This document shows, in pieces, positions 8,010 to 16,553 of a stretch of DNA of 64,000 nt. A program made the translations under genes and the position numbers. The first letter of the stretch is position 1, and each line of letters opens with the position of its first letter. A model generated the notes under the pieces. That model did not search any database. It had not been told where the DNA came from and saw nothing but the letters and a program-made list of their open reading frames with translations. This DNA is from Filifactor villosus (GTDB lineage: Bacteria; Bacillota; Clostridia; Peptostreptococcales; Filifactoraceae), in NCBI RefSeq assembly GCF_042652965.1, contig NZ_JBHSHL010000008.1, forward strand, positions 1 to 64,000. Reading direction: 5' to 3'.

Positions 8010-8138
8010 TTATGGTTTCATGCAGATAGAGCTCCAAATTCTGCAATCGAACCGCTTCTTCAAACCTTTACACGAGTTTTCATCGGCGGTTGGATCAGGT
8101 AAGGATATGAAGCTGTAAGCAATGAGGAACCTCCTCAT
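8010..8138 (-). CDS. Second leader ORF of the phenol-lyase-like gene (42 aa)
   Basis: ATG at 8138 follows a very strong GGAGGTGAT site. The product starts MRRFLIAYSF and ends CRIWSSICMKP. It lies after the leader terminator and ends 70 nt before the enzyme gene. One Trp near the end and a terminal Lys-Pro directly before the stop recall TnaC, the tryptophan-sensing leader peptide of tryptophanase operons, whose last residues are Arg-Pro. The Trp-to-Pro spacing (7 residues) is shorter than in TnaC (12), so similarity of mechanism is only a guess. Translation is likely; function is unknown. Confidence 0.5.
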   Translation of the reverse strand: MRRFLIAYSFISLPDPTADENSCKGLKKRFDCRIWSSICMKP

Positions 8139-8164
8139 GTTTATCACCTCCGAATTAAGGGTAC

Positions 8165-8200
8165 AAAAAAACCACTATCGATAAATTCCCGACAGTGGTT
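8165..8200 (-). terminator. Leader terminator upstream of the phenol-lyase-like gene
   Basis: On the minus strand AACCACTGTCG (8200-8190) pairs with CGATAGTGGTT (8180-8170), followed by a run of T. It lies between the two leader ORFs, so it can only act on the leader transcript: an attenuator. Confidence 0.75.
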
Positions 8201-8218
8201 GGTATCTGAAACAGCTAT

Positions 8219-8262
8219 ACTACTACACACTTACGGGCGCACGCAAAATATTGCTCGCCCAT
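8219..8262 (-). promoter_or_regulatory. Attenuator pairing segments
   Basis: A GGGCG...CGCCC hairpin (8260-8235) is followed by TGTGTAGTAGT (8229-8219). The latter can form 11 consecutive pairs (one G-U) with ACTACTATACA at the end of the tyrosine codon run (8305-8295). This is the 1:2 pairing expected in a ribosome-controlled attenuator. Confidence 0.6.
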
Positions 8263-8276
8263 AAACCGTTACAGTC

Positions 8277-8342
8277 TTATGAGACAGAGCATTTTGTATA
8301 GTAGTAATAATAGTATGTTGTTTTTAAAGTAGTGCGAAGCAT
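8277..8342 (-). CDS. Poly-tyrosine leader peptide (21 aa)
   Basis: ATG at 8342 preceded by AAGGAGAGG. The peptide is MLRTTLKTTYYYYYYTKCSV plus a final Ser, with six Tyr codons in a row at 8315-8298 (TAC TAT TAT TAC TAC TAT). Short translated ORFs with runs of one amino acid just upstream of a terminator are the signature of ribosome-mediated attenuation, as in trp, his and phe leaders. Here the amino acid is the expected substrate or product of the downstream enzyme. It is correctly placed after the promoter at 8374-8402. Confidence 0.75.
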   Translation of the reverse strand: MLRTTLKTTYYYYYYTKCSVS

Positions 8343-8373
8343 CTTATACCTCTCCTTAAAAAATATTTTGTCC

Positions 8374-8402
8374 ATCGTACCACTGCTCGGATCAAAAGTC
8401 AA
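8374..8402 (-). promoter_or_regulatory. Promoter of the phenol-lyase-like transcript
   Basis: On the minus strand -35 TTGACT (8402-8397), a 17-base spacer and -10 TACGAT (8379-8374). Transcription would start near 8367, about 25 nt before the leader peptide start. Confidence 0.6.
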
Positions 8403-8575
8403 GAATTTTTTGAATAAAAGGACAATTTTATTTTTTGAAGGATGGATGAGCTTGATTATGTGAGATGGGCATTGTTCCGCAAAAAAGATAAAAACTTCGG
8501 TTTTGATAAGGCTTGGATGAGAGCGGATCGTGAAGAGGTGGAAACAAACCGGCAAAGGATATAGGAGGTCAAAGA

Positions 8576-9583
8576 ATGGATAAGGATTTGAAGTTTAAGG
8601 CAATGGTGGTAAGAGAGGAAGCGGAAGAGATCGCGTTTCGTGAGGAAGAGATCGGTTTCGAGGCTTTGGATGAGGGAGATGTGGTAATCAAGGTCGCATA
8701 CAGCTCGGTAAATTTTAAGGATATGTTGGCCGTTCAAAAAAACGGAGGGGTCATACGCTCCTATCCTATGATTCCGGGTATCGATCTTTCGGGTACCGTG
8801 GTATCTTCAAAGACGGCTGAATTTTCGCAGGGGCAGGAGGTCCTGGTCACGGGTTACGGAACCGGTGTTTCACATACGGGAGGTTTTTCTCAGTATGCTC
8901 GTGTTCCTCATGAGTGGGTCATCCCTCTGCCGGAAGGGCTTTCCATGAGGGAGGCGATGGTAATCGGGACTGCGGGACTTACCGCGGGATTGTCGGTTCA
9001 GGCCTTGGAAGAAGCAGGAATGTCTGCAAAGAATAAGCCTGCTGTCCTCGTGACCGGCGCCAGCGGCGGAGTGGGAAGTGTGGCCCTTCCCCTGCTTAAG
9101 GTACAGGGTTACGAGGACCTTAAAGCCCTTGTACGCAAAGACTATCAGAAAACCCTTGTGCAAAAATTGGGAGCAACGGACATCGTTGAGCCGAGTGACG
9201 TTTTTTTGAAGGAAAACCCTCTGCTTCTCAAGAGTCGATACGACTACATCCTCGATACCGTCGGAGGAGAAGTGGCCTCTCATCTTCTTCCTCAGCTCAA
9301 CTATGACGGAGCGATGTCCATGTGTGGAAATGCGGGTGGGATCAAGTTCTCAACGACGGTACTGCCCTTTATTCTGAGGGGGAACAAGGTGTTGGGAGTC
9401 GATTCCGTTCAGATCGATCGGGAAAAACGCCTCAAGCTTTGGAAGAGGTTTGCCGACGAATGGCATATTATGGATGCCTTGGAGGTAAATGAAATAGGTC
9501 CGGAAGAACTTCCGGAAACTCTTGTTAAACTGAAGGAAGGAAGACATCAGGGACGCACCGTTGTCAATATGAGCTCTTGGTAG
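8576..9583 (+). CDS. YhdH/YhfP family zinc-free quinone oxidoreductase
   Basis: A 335-residue medium-chain dehydrogenase/reductase. The N-terminal GroES-like domain has VAYSSVNFKDMLAV and MIPGIDLSGTV. The Rossmann domain (about 150-290) has TGASGGVGSVALPLL. The catalytic zinc ligands of alcohol dehydrogenases are absent. In better-studied relatives (YhdH, AcuI) the reaction is NADPH-dependent reduction of acrylyl-CoA or similar enones. The start follows TAGGAGG. It is transcribed divergently from the phenol-lyase-like gene; the physiological substrate here is unknown. Confidence 0.85.
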   Translation: MDKDLKFKAMVVREEAEEIAFREEEIGFEALDEGDVVIKVAYSSVNFKDMLAVQKNGGVIRSYPMIPGIDLSGTVVSSKTAEFSQGQEVLVTGYGTGVSHTGGFSQYARVPHEWVIPLPEGLSMREAMVIGTAGLTAGLSVQALEEAGMSAKNKPAVLVTGASGGVGSVALPLLKVQGYEDLKALVRKDYQKTLVQKLGATDIVEPSDVFLKENPLLLKSRYDYILDTVGGEVASHLLPQLNYDGAMSMCGNAGGIKFSTTVLPFILRGNKVLGVDSVQIDREKRLKLWKRFADEWHIMDALEVNEIGPEELPETLVKLKEGRHQGRTVVNMSSW

Positions 9584-9930
9584 GATCTGTGTCGAAGGAG
9601 GATGTAGGCGGGAGATAAAGAGAGGTTTTTCTGCCCATATACAGGAGTTTCCTACGAGAGTTATGAGAATTATCGAAACGCCGACGGGGCACACAATGAA
9701 TCTCCATCGTTTGGTAAAGTGTGGGGAAACTTCAAAAAGTTGTTGCTTGTGCGAAGAAGGTTGTATATCGTTTCTTTCAAAAATGCGACATTGAATCAGG
9801 AGGGGGCCGTCGTTTTCAAACACTATTAGGATACAACGGTTTCAGGCGAAGATATCCTTTCCGAGGGTGGAAGGTCATTGGATCGCAGCATAGATACCGC
9901 TCCTCAGTTGAGATCGACTTGTCTGCAAAA

Positions 9931-10065
9931 ATGCCACACGATTCAAAAAATCAGCGTAAAATCAATGTTACAGGAAGGATGCGTCTCTTGAAGCTACGGA
10001 TTTGACAAACTTCGATTTCCTGCAAAACCATAGAAAAATCAAGAGTTCACCTTTGTGAAGTCTTG
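9931..10065 (+). repeat. R2 dispersed repeat
   Basis: Forward copy: GATTCAAAAAATCAGCGTAAAA, GGAAGGATG, GATTTGACAAACTT and TTCACCTTTGTGAAGTC in family order. Confidence 0.55.
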
Positions 10066-10126
10066 CTCTGATCTTCAGAAGCAGTCCCTTGTGAGAGGGA
10101 GAACTGTTTCTGAAGATTTTTATTTA

Positions 10127-10238
10127 TACTATTCTTGGATCAAAATTTGGATATATCTGTTTTTCAACCTACAAAAAATTGGTTTATCTTCTGTGGGTCA
10201 CGGATTGTTTATATCCATCGTTCAAAGGAAGAATGGTA
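10127..10238 (+). repeat. M1 MITE-like repeat
   Basis: Full-length diverged copy from TACTATTCTTGGATC to TTCAAAGGAAGAATGGTA. Confidence 0.65.
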
Positions 10239-10820
10239 GGAGTGTTTATCCAAGAAGACAGATTGTAGGAACCGGATTTCAATGATGTGACAGGTCCCCG
10301 GAAAAAAGGGTGGGAAAACATCTGCTCTGATATCTTGAAGTCGATTGAGTGCAGAGGGATAACTACAACGCGGAATCGTGGACTTGAGCTTGAACACAGA
10401 CGGTGAAACGGAAAGAGGCCTGTGCTTCCTGTATGAAATTTGGAGGATGAACTGCAATTTCATTTTGTTTATGATAGAATAAGAAGATAAAGAGTCCCGG
10501 ATACAGGAAGCCTTCAAGCTGACTGAAAGCAGGACTTGAGAAAGGACTCCGACCGGAGTTGATTTAAACCGGGAACCGTCTGAATAAGCAGTTGCCCTAC
10601 CTTCTATCCCTGAAATAAAGACAAAGGGTATTTGAGGAGAGTGTCTTTGAGGGTGCTTGTTTATATGGGGCAATAGCCCGTAATTCTCAAATCATTCCTC
10701 TGACAAAGGGTTCTTTTTTGCAAAGAGAGTGAGAGGAGAATTTTGGGGCTTTTGGAGATGTTCTTACGGTTTTTTGTTGAAGGAAGCAGGAAATTTCAAA
10801 CAAGAAGAGGAGAAGATACC

Positions 10821-12014
10821 ATGGAATATTCAAGAAAGTATCAACAGATCTCGCCCTCCGTTACAATGGCGATTACAGCAAAAGCGGGAGAGTTGAGGGC
10901 AAAAGGCATCGATATCATAAGTTTCAGTGTAGGAGAACCCGATTTTCCGACACCGTTGAACATTCGAACGGTGGCACAGGAGTATTTGAAGGACGGACAT
11001 ATCCAATATACCGCCGCATCGGGTCTGCCCGTGCTCAGAGAGGCGATCGCCAAGAAGTTGAAACAGGATAACGGTCTTGACTACAAGATCAGCGACATCA
11101 TCGTATCCAACGGAGCGAAACACGCACTTCGTAATGCGGTCGAAGCGATCACCAATCCGGGAGATGAAATCATCGTGCCCAGTCCCTACTGGGTTACCTA
11201 TGCGGAACTTGTCAAGATGTCGGCGGGAGTACCCGTCATCGTTGAAGCGAAGGAAGAAGATGAGTTTAAGGTGAGTGCCGAGCAGATGGAAGCTGTTGTT
11301 ACGGACAAGACCAAGGCAATCATTCTCAACAGCCCCTGCAATCCCTCGGGAGCGGTCTATACCAAGGAAGAACTTGAACAGATTGCGGACTTGGCAATCA
11401 GACGAGATTTGATCGTGATTTCCGATGAGATTTACGAGAAACTGATCTATGACGGAGAGCATATCAGTATTGCAAGCTTGGGAGAGGAGATTAAGGATAG
11501 AACCGTTGTGATAAACGGAGTATCCAAGGCCTATGCGATGACGGGATGGAGGATTGGTTACACGGCATCTAATTCGCAGATTGCCAAGATCATCTCCGGA
11601 ATGCAGAGTCATACGACATCGAATCCCAACACCTTGGCACAGTATGCGACCATCGAGGCCCTGAACGGAGATCAAAGCACCGTAGAGGAGATGAAGAGGG
11701 AGTTTGAACAAAGACGGGATCTCATCATCGATCTGATCGAGGAGCTGCCCTACGTCAGTGCGAGAAAACCCAGAGGAGCCTTCTACGTTATGCTCAATAT
11801 CGAAGCATGTAAGGGCAAGTCCTACAAGGGAAGGAAGATCACGGATTCCCTCGTATTCTCGGAGCTGATTCTCGAATATGCCAATGTGGCTTTGGTTCCG
11901 GGAGCGGCCTTCGGAGTGGATGACTTTGTGCGTATTTCCTATGCGACCTCGAGAGAGAAGATAAGAGAAGGAATCGATCGTATCGCAGCGGTGCTGAAAG
12001 AGTTGGAAGATTAG
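10821..12014 (+). CDS. aspC: Pyridoxal phosphate-dependent aspartate aminotransferase
   Basis: A 397-residue class I/II aminotransferase of the Iγ (thermophilic/Bacillus) type. It has SFSVGEPDFPTP at the N-terminus, PSPYWVTYAEL, NSPCNPSGAVY, VISDEIYEKLIYDG, the PLP-lysine motif GVSKAYAMTGWRIGY and FVRISYATS near the end. It interconverts aspartate plus 2-oxoglutarate with oxaloacetate plus glutamate. The start at 10821 follows AGAGGAGAAG; the longer frame to 10743 has no good site. It appears monocistronic with a long leader. Confidence 0.88.
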   Translation: MEYSRKYQQISPSVTMAITAKAGELRAKGIDIISFSVGEPDFPTPLNIRTVAQEYLKDGHIQYTAASGLPVLREAIAKKLKQDNGLDYKISDIIVSNGAKHALRNAVEAITNPGDEIIVPSPYWVTYAELVKMSAGVPVIVEAKEEDEFKVSAEQMEAVVTDKTKAIILNSPCNPSGAVYTKEELEQIADLAIRRDLIVISDEIYEKLIYDGEHISIASLGEEIKDRTVVINGVSKAYAMTGWRIGYTASNSQIAKIISGMQSHTTSNPNTLAQYATIEALNGDQSTVEEMKREFEQRRDLIIDLIEELPYVSARKPRGAFYVMLNIEACKGKSYKGRKITDSLVFSELILEYANVALVPGAAFGVDDFVRISYATSREKIREGIDRIAAVLKELED

Positions 12015-12184
12015 GATAATACCGTATAATTTGAAATCGATTTTGCTTGCCTGCACCTGTTCTCGAACAGATTCGTTTGATAGAATTTCTGTATTTCAGG
12101 AAACTGCGCAAAGGTCATTTTATCTTTGTGAGGCGGTTTCGCACGGTCCGGGTTACAGAGAGCAGACAGAATGGAGGAGATAGA

Positions 12185-12511
12185 ATGAACATAGGGTTTA
12201 ACTATAGAAAGACCTTGTCTTTTCTTGCGTTTTTTATGGTGCTTGTCATCCCTATTTGGGCGATCGTATTTTTTGGAGGCTTGATCCTTGACTTTGACAT
12301 CACGCCTTATCTGTGGATAGGGTTCTATGGATGCCTTCTGTCTTGCTTTGTATGGAAAAAGCGAGGATGGAAGGTTCTGGCGATCATGACCAATCTTCTG
12401 CCCTTTGCCTTTCTGTGCTTCGGTTTTCTGATGGGAGGTTTGGCAGGTCCTGTATATCTGATTTTAAAAGCGATCCTGCCCTTTGTCCCTTGGAAATTCA
12501 TCCTATTTTGA
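12185..12511 (+). CDS. Small integral membrane protein, unknown function
   Basis: A 108-residue hydrophobic protein with about three to four membrane segments (residues 12-36, 42-57, 64-85 and 88-106), separated by the basic turn WKKRGWK. No family was recognised. The ATG at 12185 follows a clear GGAGGAGATAG site, and hydrophobicity is maintained to the stop, which supports a real gene. It lies 170 bp after the aminotransferase gene with no obvious terminator between them, so it may be cotranscribed. Confidence 0.65.
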   Translation: MNIGFNYRKTLSFLAFFMVLVIPIWAIVFFGGLILDFDITPYLWIGFYGCLLSCFVWKKRGWKVLAIMTNLLPFAFLCFGFLMGGLAGPVYLILKAILPFVPWKFILF

Positions 12512-12913
12512 GCGATATGCCGGACTTTGTCGTCCAAAAGGTCGGTACAGCTTGCAACCTAGATCGGTGTATTGATACATGGAATGTTTTTATTGCATAG
12601 GGAAGCATCATGTCATTTACGGAAACGGACCAAATCCCTTTTTTGGATAAATACGTTCCTAAAAGTGTACATTTGGCAGAGTTTTTGTATTTTGGAAAAC
12701 AAGAGAACGATACTCTTGTATCTTTGAGCGGGACTTTCTCCACACGGGTTGTGCCATGAACTCTTTTGAATCAGAATGGAACGGTGAAAGAAGGATGAAT
12801 ATGGATATGTTTCCACATCGAGTTCGTGGAAACGAAATGGAAAACGATGTCGGTCGGGTAGTTGTTGACAACATCAAACAAGGGAATGAATACGGATTAT
12901 GGAAGGAAGGTAT
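12512..12913. other. Gap before tsaB
   Basis: Holds a diverged R2 copy (about 12630-12755). No gene was found. In many Firmicutes tsaE precedes tsaB; it is not here. Confidence 0.5.
12630..12755 (+). repeat. R2 dispersed repeat, diverged
   Basis: Shares the right-hand part of the family, notably CTTGTATCTTTGAGCGGGAC, close to GTGTCTTTGAGCGCTAC in the copy ending near 38271. Confidence 0.4.
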
Positions 12914-13597
12914 ATGAAGATACTGGGAATCGACACGTCCACGGCATCGCTGAGCGTAGCCCTTATGGTGGACGGTGTCTTAAAATACGAATTGAATCAA
13001 AACCATGCCCTCACTCACAGCGAACGACTTATGCCCTATATCGCAACGATGATGGAGGCAATCGGCTGTTCAATGGACGAGGTCGACAGGTTTGCCTGTA
13101 CGGTAGGTCCCGGATCGTTTACGGGAGTAAGAATCGGGGTAAGCGTCGCCAATGCGTTTGCTCTTGCACTGAACAAAGAAGTGGTGGGGGTATCGACCTT
13201 GGAGGCGATGGCATATTCCCATCGCTTCTCCGAGGATGTCCTCTTGGCAACCACCGATGCGCAGAGGGGCAACTTCTATGCCGCATTTTACAAGCGGGAT
13301 GAGGAACACCCCGAAACCCTTAAGGTCCTGGATGAGGAGGCTGTGCTGTCCGTAAAGGATCTGGAGGAGAAGATTGTTCAATATCCGCAGGTAATTCTGA
13401 TTGGAGATGCGGTCAAGCTGTGGGAAGATGTTCCGAGCAATGTGGTCAAGGCCCCCTGTGATCTCCGCTTTCCGCGAGCTTCTTCTGTCTGTCTGCTTTC
13501 TCTCCAAAAAGAGGGGAAGGGCTATATTGAACCGGTCTACCTGAGAAAATCCCAGGCGGAACTTCAGTTTGAGGAGAGGACGGGAAAGAGCCTATGA
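12914..13597 (+). CDS. tsaB: tRNA threonylcarbamoyladenosine biosynthesis protein TsaB
   Basis: A 227-residue ASKHA-fold protein. With TsaD and TsaE it transfers threonylcarbamoyl to A37 of ANN-decoding tRNAs. The N-terminus MKILGIDTSTASLSVAL and the segment TVGPGSFTGVRIGVSVANA are diagnostic. TsaB lacks its own activity and acts as the dimer partner of TsaD. The start at 12914 follows GGAAGGAAGG. The stop overlaps the start of rimI by 4 bases, giving a tsaB-rimI-tsaD operon with translational coupling. Confidence 0.93.
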   Translation: MKILGIDTSTASLSVALMVDGVLKYELNQNHALTHSERLMPYIATMMEAIGCSMDEVDRFACTVGPGSFTGVRIGVSVANAFALALNKEVVGVSTLEAMAYSHRFSEDVLLATTDAQRGNFYAAFYKRDEEHPETLKVLDEEAVLSVKDLEEKIVQYPQVILIGDAVKLWEDVPSNVVKAPCDLRFPRASSVCLLSLQKEGKGYIEPVYLRKSQAELQFEERTGKSL

Positions 13598-14052
13598 TAT
13601 ACTTTGAGAGGATGAAGGAAGAGCATGTGGAGGAGATCTATGCGATGGAGAAGATCTGCTTTGCCGTTCCGTGGAGCAGGGAATCGCTTTATGCCGAGCA
13701 AAAAAGAGAAGAGGGGCGTTATATTGTCGCCCTCAAGGATGGCAGGGTTATAGGCTACGGAGGTTATTGGAAGATCGTTGACGAAGGCAATATCAACAAT
13801 ATAGCCGTACACCCTGAACAGAGAAGGTCTGGAGTGGGAGGGAAGATCATAGAGGAGCTTTTTCGATTGGGGCGAGAGGACGACCTGCAACGCTTCTTTT
13901 TGGAAGTCCGATCCTCCAACGAACCGGCGAAACGTCTGTATCGTAGAAAAGGCTTTGAGGTCATCGGTATGAGGCGGGGATATTACTCCGACAACGGAGA
14001 AGATGCGATTGTAATGAAGAAGGAGCTGTTGGAAGAAGTTGAAAGAAGTTAA
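13594..14052 (+). CDS. rimI: Ribosomal protein S18-alanine N-acetyltransferase RimI
   Basis: A 152-residue GNAT-fold acetyltransferase. The acetyl-CoA loop is VHPEQRRSGVGGKIIEEL, followed by FFLEVRSSNEPAKRLYRRKGF and RRGYYSDNGEDAIVM, matching RimI. It acetylates the N-terminus of S18, and possibly other proteins. The ATG overlaps the tsaB stop (ATGA), and its 3' end overlaps tsaD by 14 bases. This three-gene order is common in Firmicutes and supports the assignment. Confidence 0.92.
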   Translation: MIYFERMKEEHVEEIYAMEKICFAVPWSRESLYAEQKREEGRYIVALKDGRVIGYGGYWKIVDEGNINNIAVHPEQRRSGVGGKIIEELFRLGREDDLQRFFLEVRSSNEPAKRLYRRKGFEVIGMRRGYYSDNGEDAIVMKKELLEEVERS

Positions 14053-15055
14053 TATATTGGGAATCGAAAGTAGTTGCGATGAGACGGCGGCAGCGGTGAT
14101 TCAAGATGGGCGGATCATCCGTTCCAATATCGTTTCAACGCAGATCGAGATACACAAAAAATTCGGAGGGGTCGTACCTGAAGTTGCCTCCCGCAATCAT
14201 GTCGTCGACATCAATCGTGTCGTGGAGGAGGCAATTCAAGTCTGGGGCAGACCGATTTGTGAGATCGACGGTATTGCCGTGACTTACGGTCCGGGTCTTG
14301 CGGGAGCCTTGCTGGTCGGTCTGTCCACGGCAAAGGCCCTCTCGTTTGCCTTGAACAAACCCCTGATCGGTGTCAACCACATTGAGGGACATATTGCTGC
14401 CAATTATCTTGCCTTCGCCGAATTGAAACCTCCTTTTATCTCCCTGATCGTATCGGGGGGACATACACATATCGTGGAGGTACTCGGCTACAATGAGTTT
14501 GAAATCTTGGGCAAGACCAAGGATGACGCTGCGGGAGAGGCTTATGACAAGGTGGCACGTGCCATCGGCCTCGGTTATCCTGGAGGTCCTCTGGTAGACA
14601 AACTCGCCGAAAGAGGAAGAAATGTTATAGACTTTCCCAAGGCGTTTTATAAGGATGACAACTATGATTTCAGTTTTTCGGGGTTGAAGTCTGCGGTGCT
14701 CAACCATATCAACTCCGCAAAAATGAAGGGAGAGTCCGTTGTTGCCGAAGATATCGCCTGCTCGTTCCAGGAGACGGTAGTCGACATCCTGCTCAATAAG
14801 GCTCTCAAGGCAGTCAAGGATAGGGGTTACACCTCTCTCGTGTTGAGTGGAGGAGTATCAGCGAACTCAAGGCTGAGGCGGAAGATGGAGGAAGACTGTG
14901 AGAGGGAAGGGATTACCTGCTACTATCCGCCCCTATCGCTCTGCACGGACAATGCGGCGATGATTGCGGCAGCAGGCTATTACCATCTGATCGAAGGCTA
15001 TACGAGCGACCTCAGCCTCAGTGCAAGACCCAACCTTAAGATAGGGCAGAGGTAG
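14039..15055 (+). CDS. tsaD: tRNA N6-adenosine threonylcarbamoyltransferase TsaD
   Basis: A 338-residue Kae1/Qri7/TsaD protein, the catalytic subunit for t6A37 formation. It has ILGIESSCDETAAAV at the N-terminus, the metal-binding NHIEGHIAAN, SLIVSGGHTHIVEV, FSFSGLKSAV and CTDNAAMIAAAGY. Length is normal for the family. The only start consistent with the N-terminal motif is a TTG at 14039, inside the end of rimI and preceded by GGAGCTGTTGGAAG. A weak start at an overlap suggests translational coupling. Confidence 0.93.
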   Translation: MKEVNILGIESSCDETAAAVIQDGRIIRSNIVSTQIEIHKKFGGVVPEVASRNHVVDINRVVEEAIQVWGRPICEIDGIAVTYGPGLAGALLVGLSTAKALSFALNKPLIGVNHIEGHIAANYLAFAELKPPFISLIVSGGHTHIVEVLGYNEFEILGKTKDDAAGEAYDKVARAIGLGYPGGPLVDKLAERGRNVIDFPKAFYKDDNYDFSFSGLKSAVLNHINSAKMKGESVVAEDIACSFQETVVDILLNKALKAVKDRGYTSLVLSGGVSANSRLRRKMEEDCEREGITCYYPPLSLCTDNAAMIAAAGYYHLIEGYTSDLSLSARPNLKIGQR

Positions 15056-15671
15056 AAGAGGAGTCGAACATCCTGCAAAAACAATTGGGGGAAGATTTTC
15101 TCAAGACGGGGTAGTGGCGAAAGAGCGGGCAACTCAGGTTCTTCGGTCTTTTGGAGTATCCGATTTCGCAGCGAAGCAACGATGAGTCGATACCGCACAA
15201 AGCAACATCCTGTTTTTTTTGTTGTCACGTTATTCGGTAGAGTATCCTGTAAGATGGAAACCGGCAAGGACCTTAGCTTTGGTAGGATACTGTTATTCGA
15301 TAGAAGAGAGGTCATACCGACTCCGGCGACTGCGAAAATCCGTTTTGTTTCTTAATGATACTACTATTCCTTTGAATAATGGATATCAACGATTTGCACT
15401 CCATAGAAGAGAAAACGAATTTTCGTGGTTGCAAAACAGATATAACCATACTTCTATCGAAGAATAGTATGAAATACAAAGCAGTGGAAATCAATGATTT
15501 AAATAAATCACGGTAGCAGTGTTGCTTTGTGTTTTGCAACTGTACGGGATCTCCATAACAGACAGGGCGGTAGACGGATAATCGAAAATCCCTTTTGTGT
15601 TTTATGGAACCAAGAAACAGAGCTTGTTTGGACACAACGATCGGAGAATATCGTGAAAGAAGGTAGGAAGG
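15056..15671. other. Gap between tsaD and comF
   Basis: Contains a near-perfect M1 copy (15359-15469) with TGA on both sides. The rest is non-coding, with no terminator or family recognised. Confidence 0.5.
15359..15469 (-). repeat. M1 MITE-like repeat with TGA target duplication
   Basis: Flanked by TGA at 15356-15358 and 15470-15472. Almost identical to the copies at 48617 and, in reverse, 31892, which suggests recent movement. Confidence 0.75.
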
Positions 15672-16379
15672 ATGGAGAAGTGGCTGAATATCCTAGGAGA
15701 GGCGGTGTTCCCCTCCAACATCAGTTGTATCGGTTGTATGCAGAGTATATCCAAGCAAAATCCCTATTCTCTCTGCCACTCCTGTTATAAAAACATCGTG
15801 TTTACCGACAGTGTATGCCGACATTGTGGACGACGGACGGTGGAAGAAGGTTACTGTTACTGTACGGATGAACGCTATTACTATGACAGTGTTTCGACCG
15901 TGATGGCGTACAACAGTTTTTCACAGAAGCTAGTCTACCGCTATAAGTACGGGCAGAAGACCTATTTGGCGGAGTTTTTTGCCGAACTACTCGAAGAGAA
16001 GATAAGAAGGGAGGGCATGAGCTATGACTACCTTACTTATGTTCCGATTCATCCCGCACGAATCAAGACCCGGGGTTTTCACCAAGTCGAACTTATGGCT
16101 GAAATGCTTGGTGAAAGGCTGGAGCTTCCCGTCATCGACATGGTTATACGAAGAAAGAACACGCCCTTCCTCTCCGAGAAAAAACCTTTCGAGAGGATGT
16201 TGATCCTGGAAGAGGCCTTTGAGCCCAAGGAGATCGTACTCAAAGAGAACAGCCTCATCCTCCTGCTCGACGATATCATAACTTCGGGGGCGACCCTGAG
16301 TTTGACGGCGAAGGCGATAAAAAAGAGGATCCCCGATGCGACGGTGGACGCAATGGCGGTATGTAATGCGAGGACCTGA
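15672..16379 (+). CDS. comF: ComF family phosphoribosyltransferase-like protein
   Basis: A 235-residue protein. The N-terminal zinc-finger region (residues 15-65) has Cys pairs in SCIGCM, LCHSCY, VCRHCG and GYCYC. The phosphoribosyltransferase domain contains YVPIHPARIKTRGFHQ and the PRPP loop LILLLDDIITSGATL. ComF/GntX proteins link to DNA uptake in Bacillus, where ComF helps import single-stranded DNA. No other competence genes are nearby. The start uses a GAAGG-type site. Confidence 0.88.
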   Translation: MEKWLNILGEAVFPSNISCIGCMQSISKQNPYSLCHSCYKNIVFTDSVCRHCGRRTVEEGYCYCTDERYYYDSVSTVMAYNSFSQKLVYRYKYGQKTYLAEFFAELLEEKIRREGMSYDYLTYVPIHPARIKTRGFHQVELMAEMLGERLELPVIDMVIRRKNTPFLSEKKPFERMLILEEAFEPKEIVLKENSLILLLDDIITSGATLSLTAKAIKKRIPDATVDAMAVCNART

Positions 16380-16553
16380 TACTTTATCCCTCGAAAAAAA
16401 CAGGATCGCACAAAGGGTGAAGTGCTTGTTGAACGGTAATTGTTTAGAGGATTTAATTTTATTGGGAGCATTAGGAGTCGGTTTTATGGTTTGTAGGATT
16501 ATATGAACGCTCGAAAGGTAGAAAGATGAATAAAGAATGGAGTGTGTAAAGCT

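Larger units (their letters stand above)
9584..10820. other. Long non-coding region before aspartate aminotransferase
   Basis: Contains an R2 copy (9931-10065), an M1 copy (10127-10238) and a stretch from about 10480 to 10740 with several GC-rich complementary segments: CCCGG 10494-10498 with CCGGG near 10568, CAAG...CTTG, and ACTCC...GGAGT. These could form a three-way junction. No known riboswitch or T-box consensus was recognised. Open frames here lack ribosome binding sites and family similarity. Confidence 0.5.

Noticed and set aside
10480..10740. T-box riboswitch before aspartate aminotransferase
   Set aside because: GAGGGTGCTTG near 10650 resembles part of a T-box, but the TGGNACC core is missing.
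10830..12056. 408-codon minus-strand frame
   Set aside because: Shadow of the aspartate aminotransferase gene, whose motifs and ribosome binding site are clear on the plus strand.
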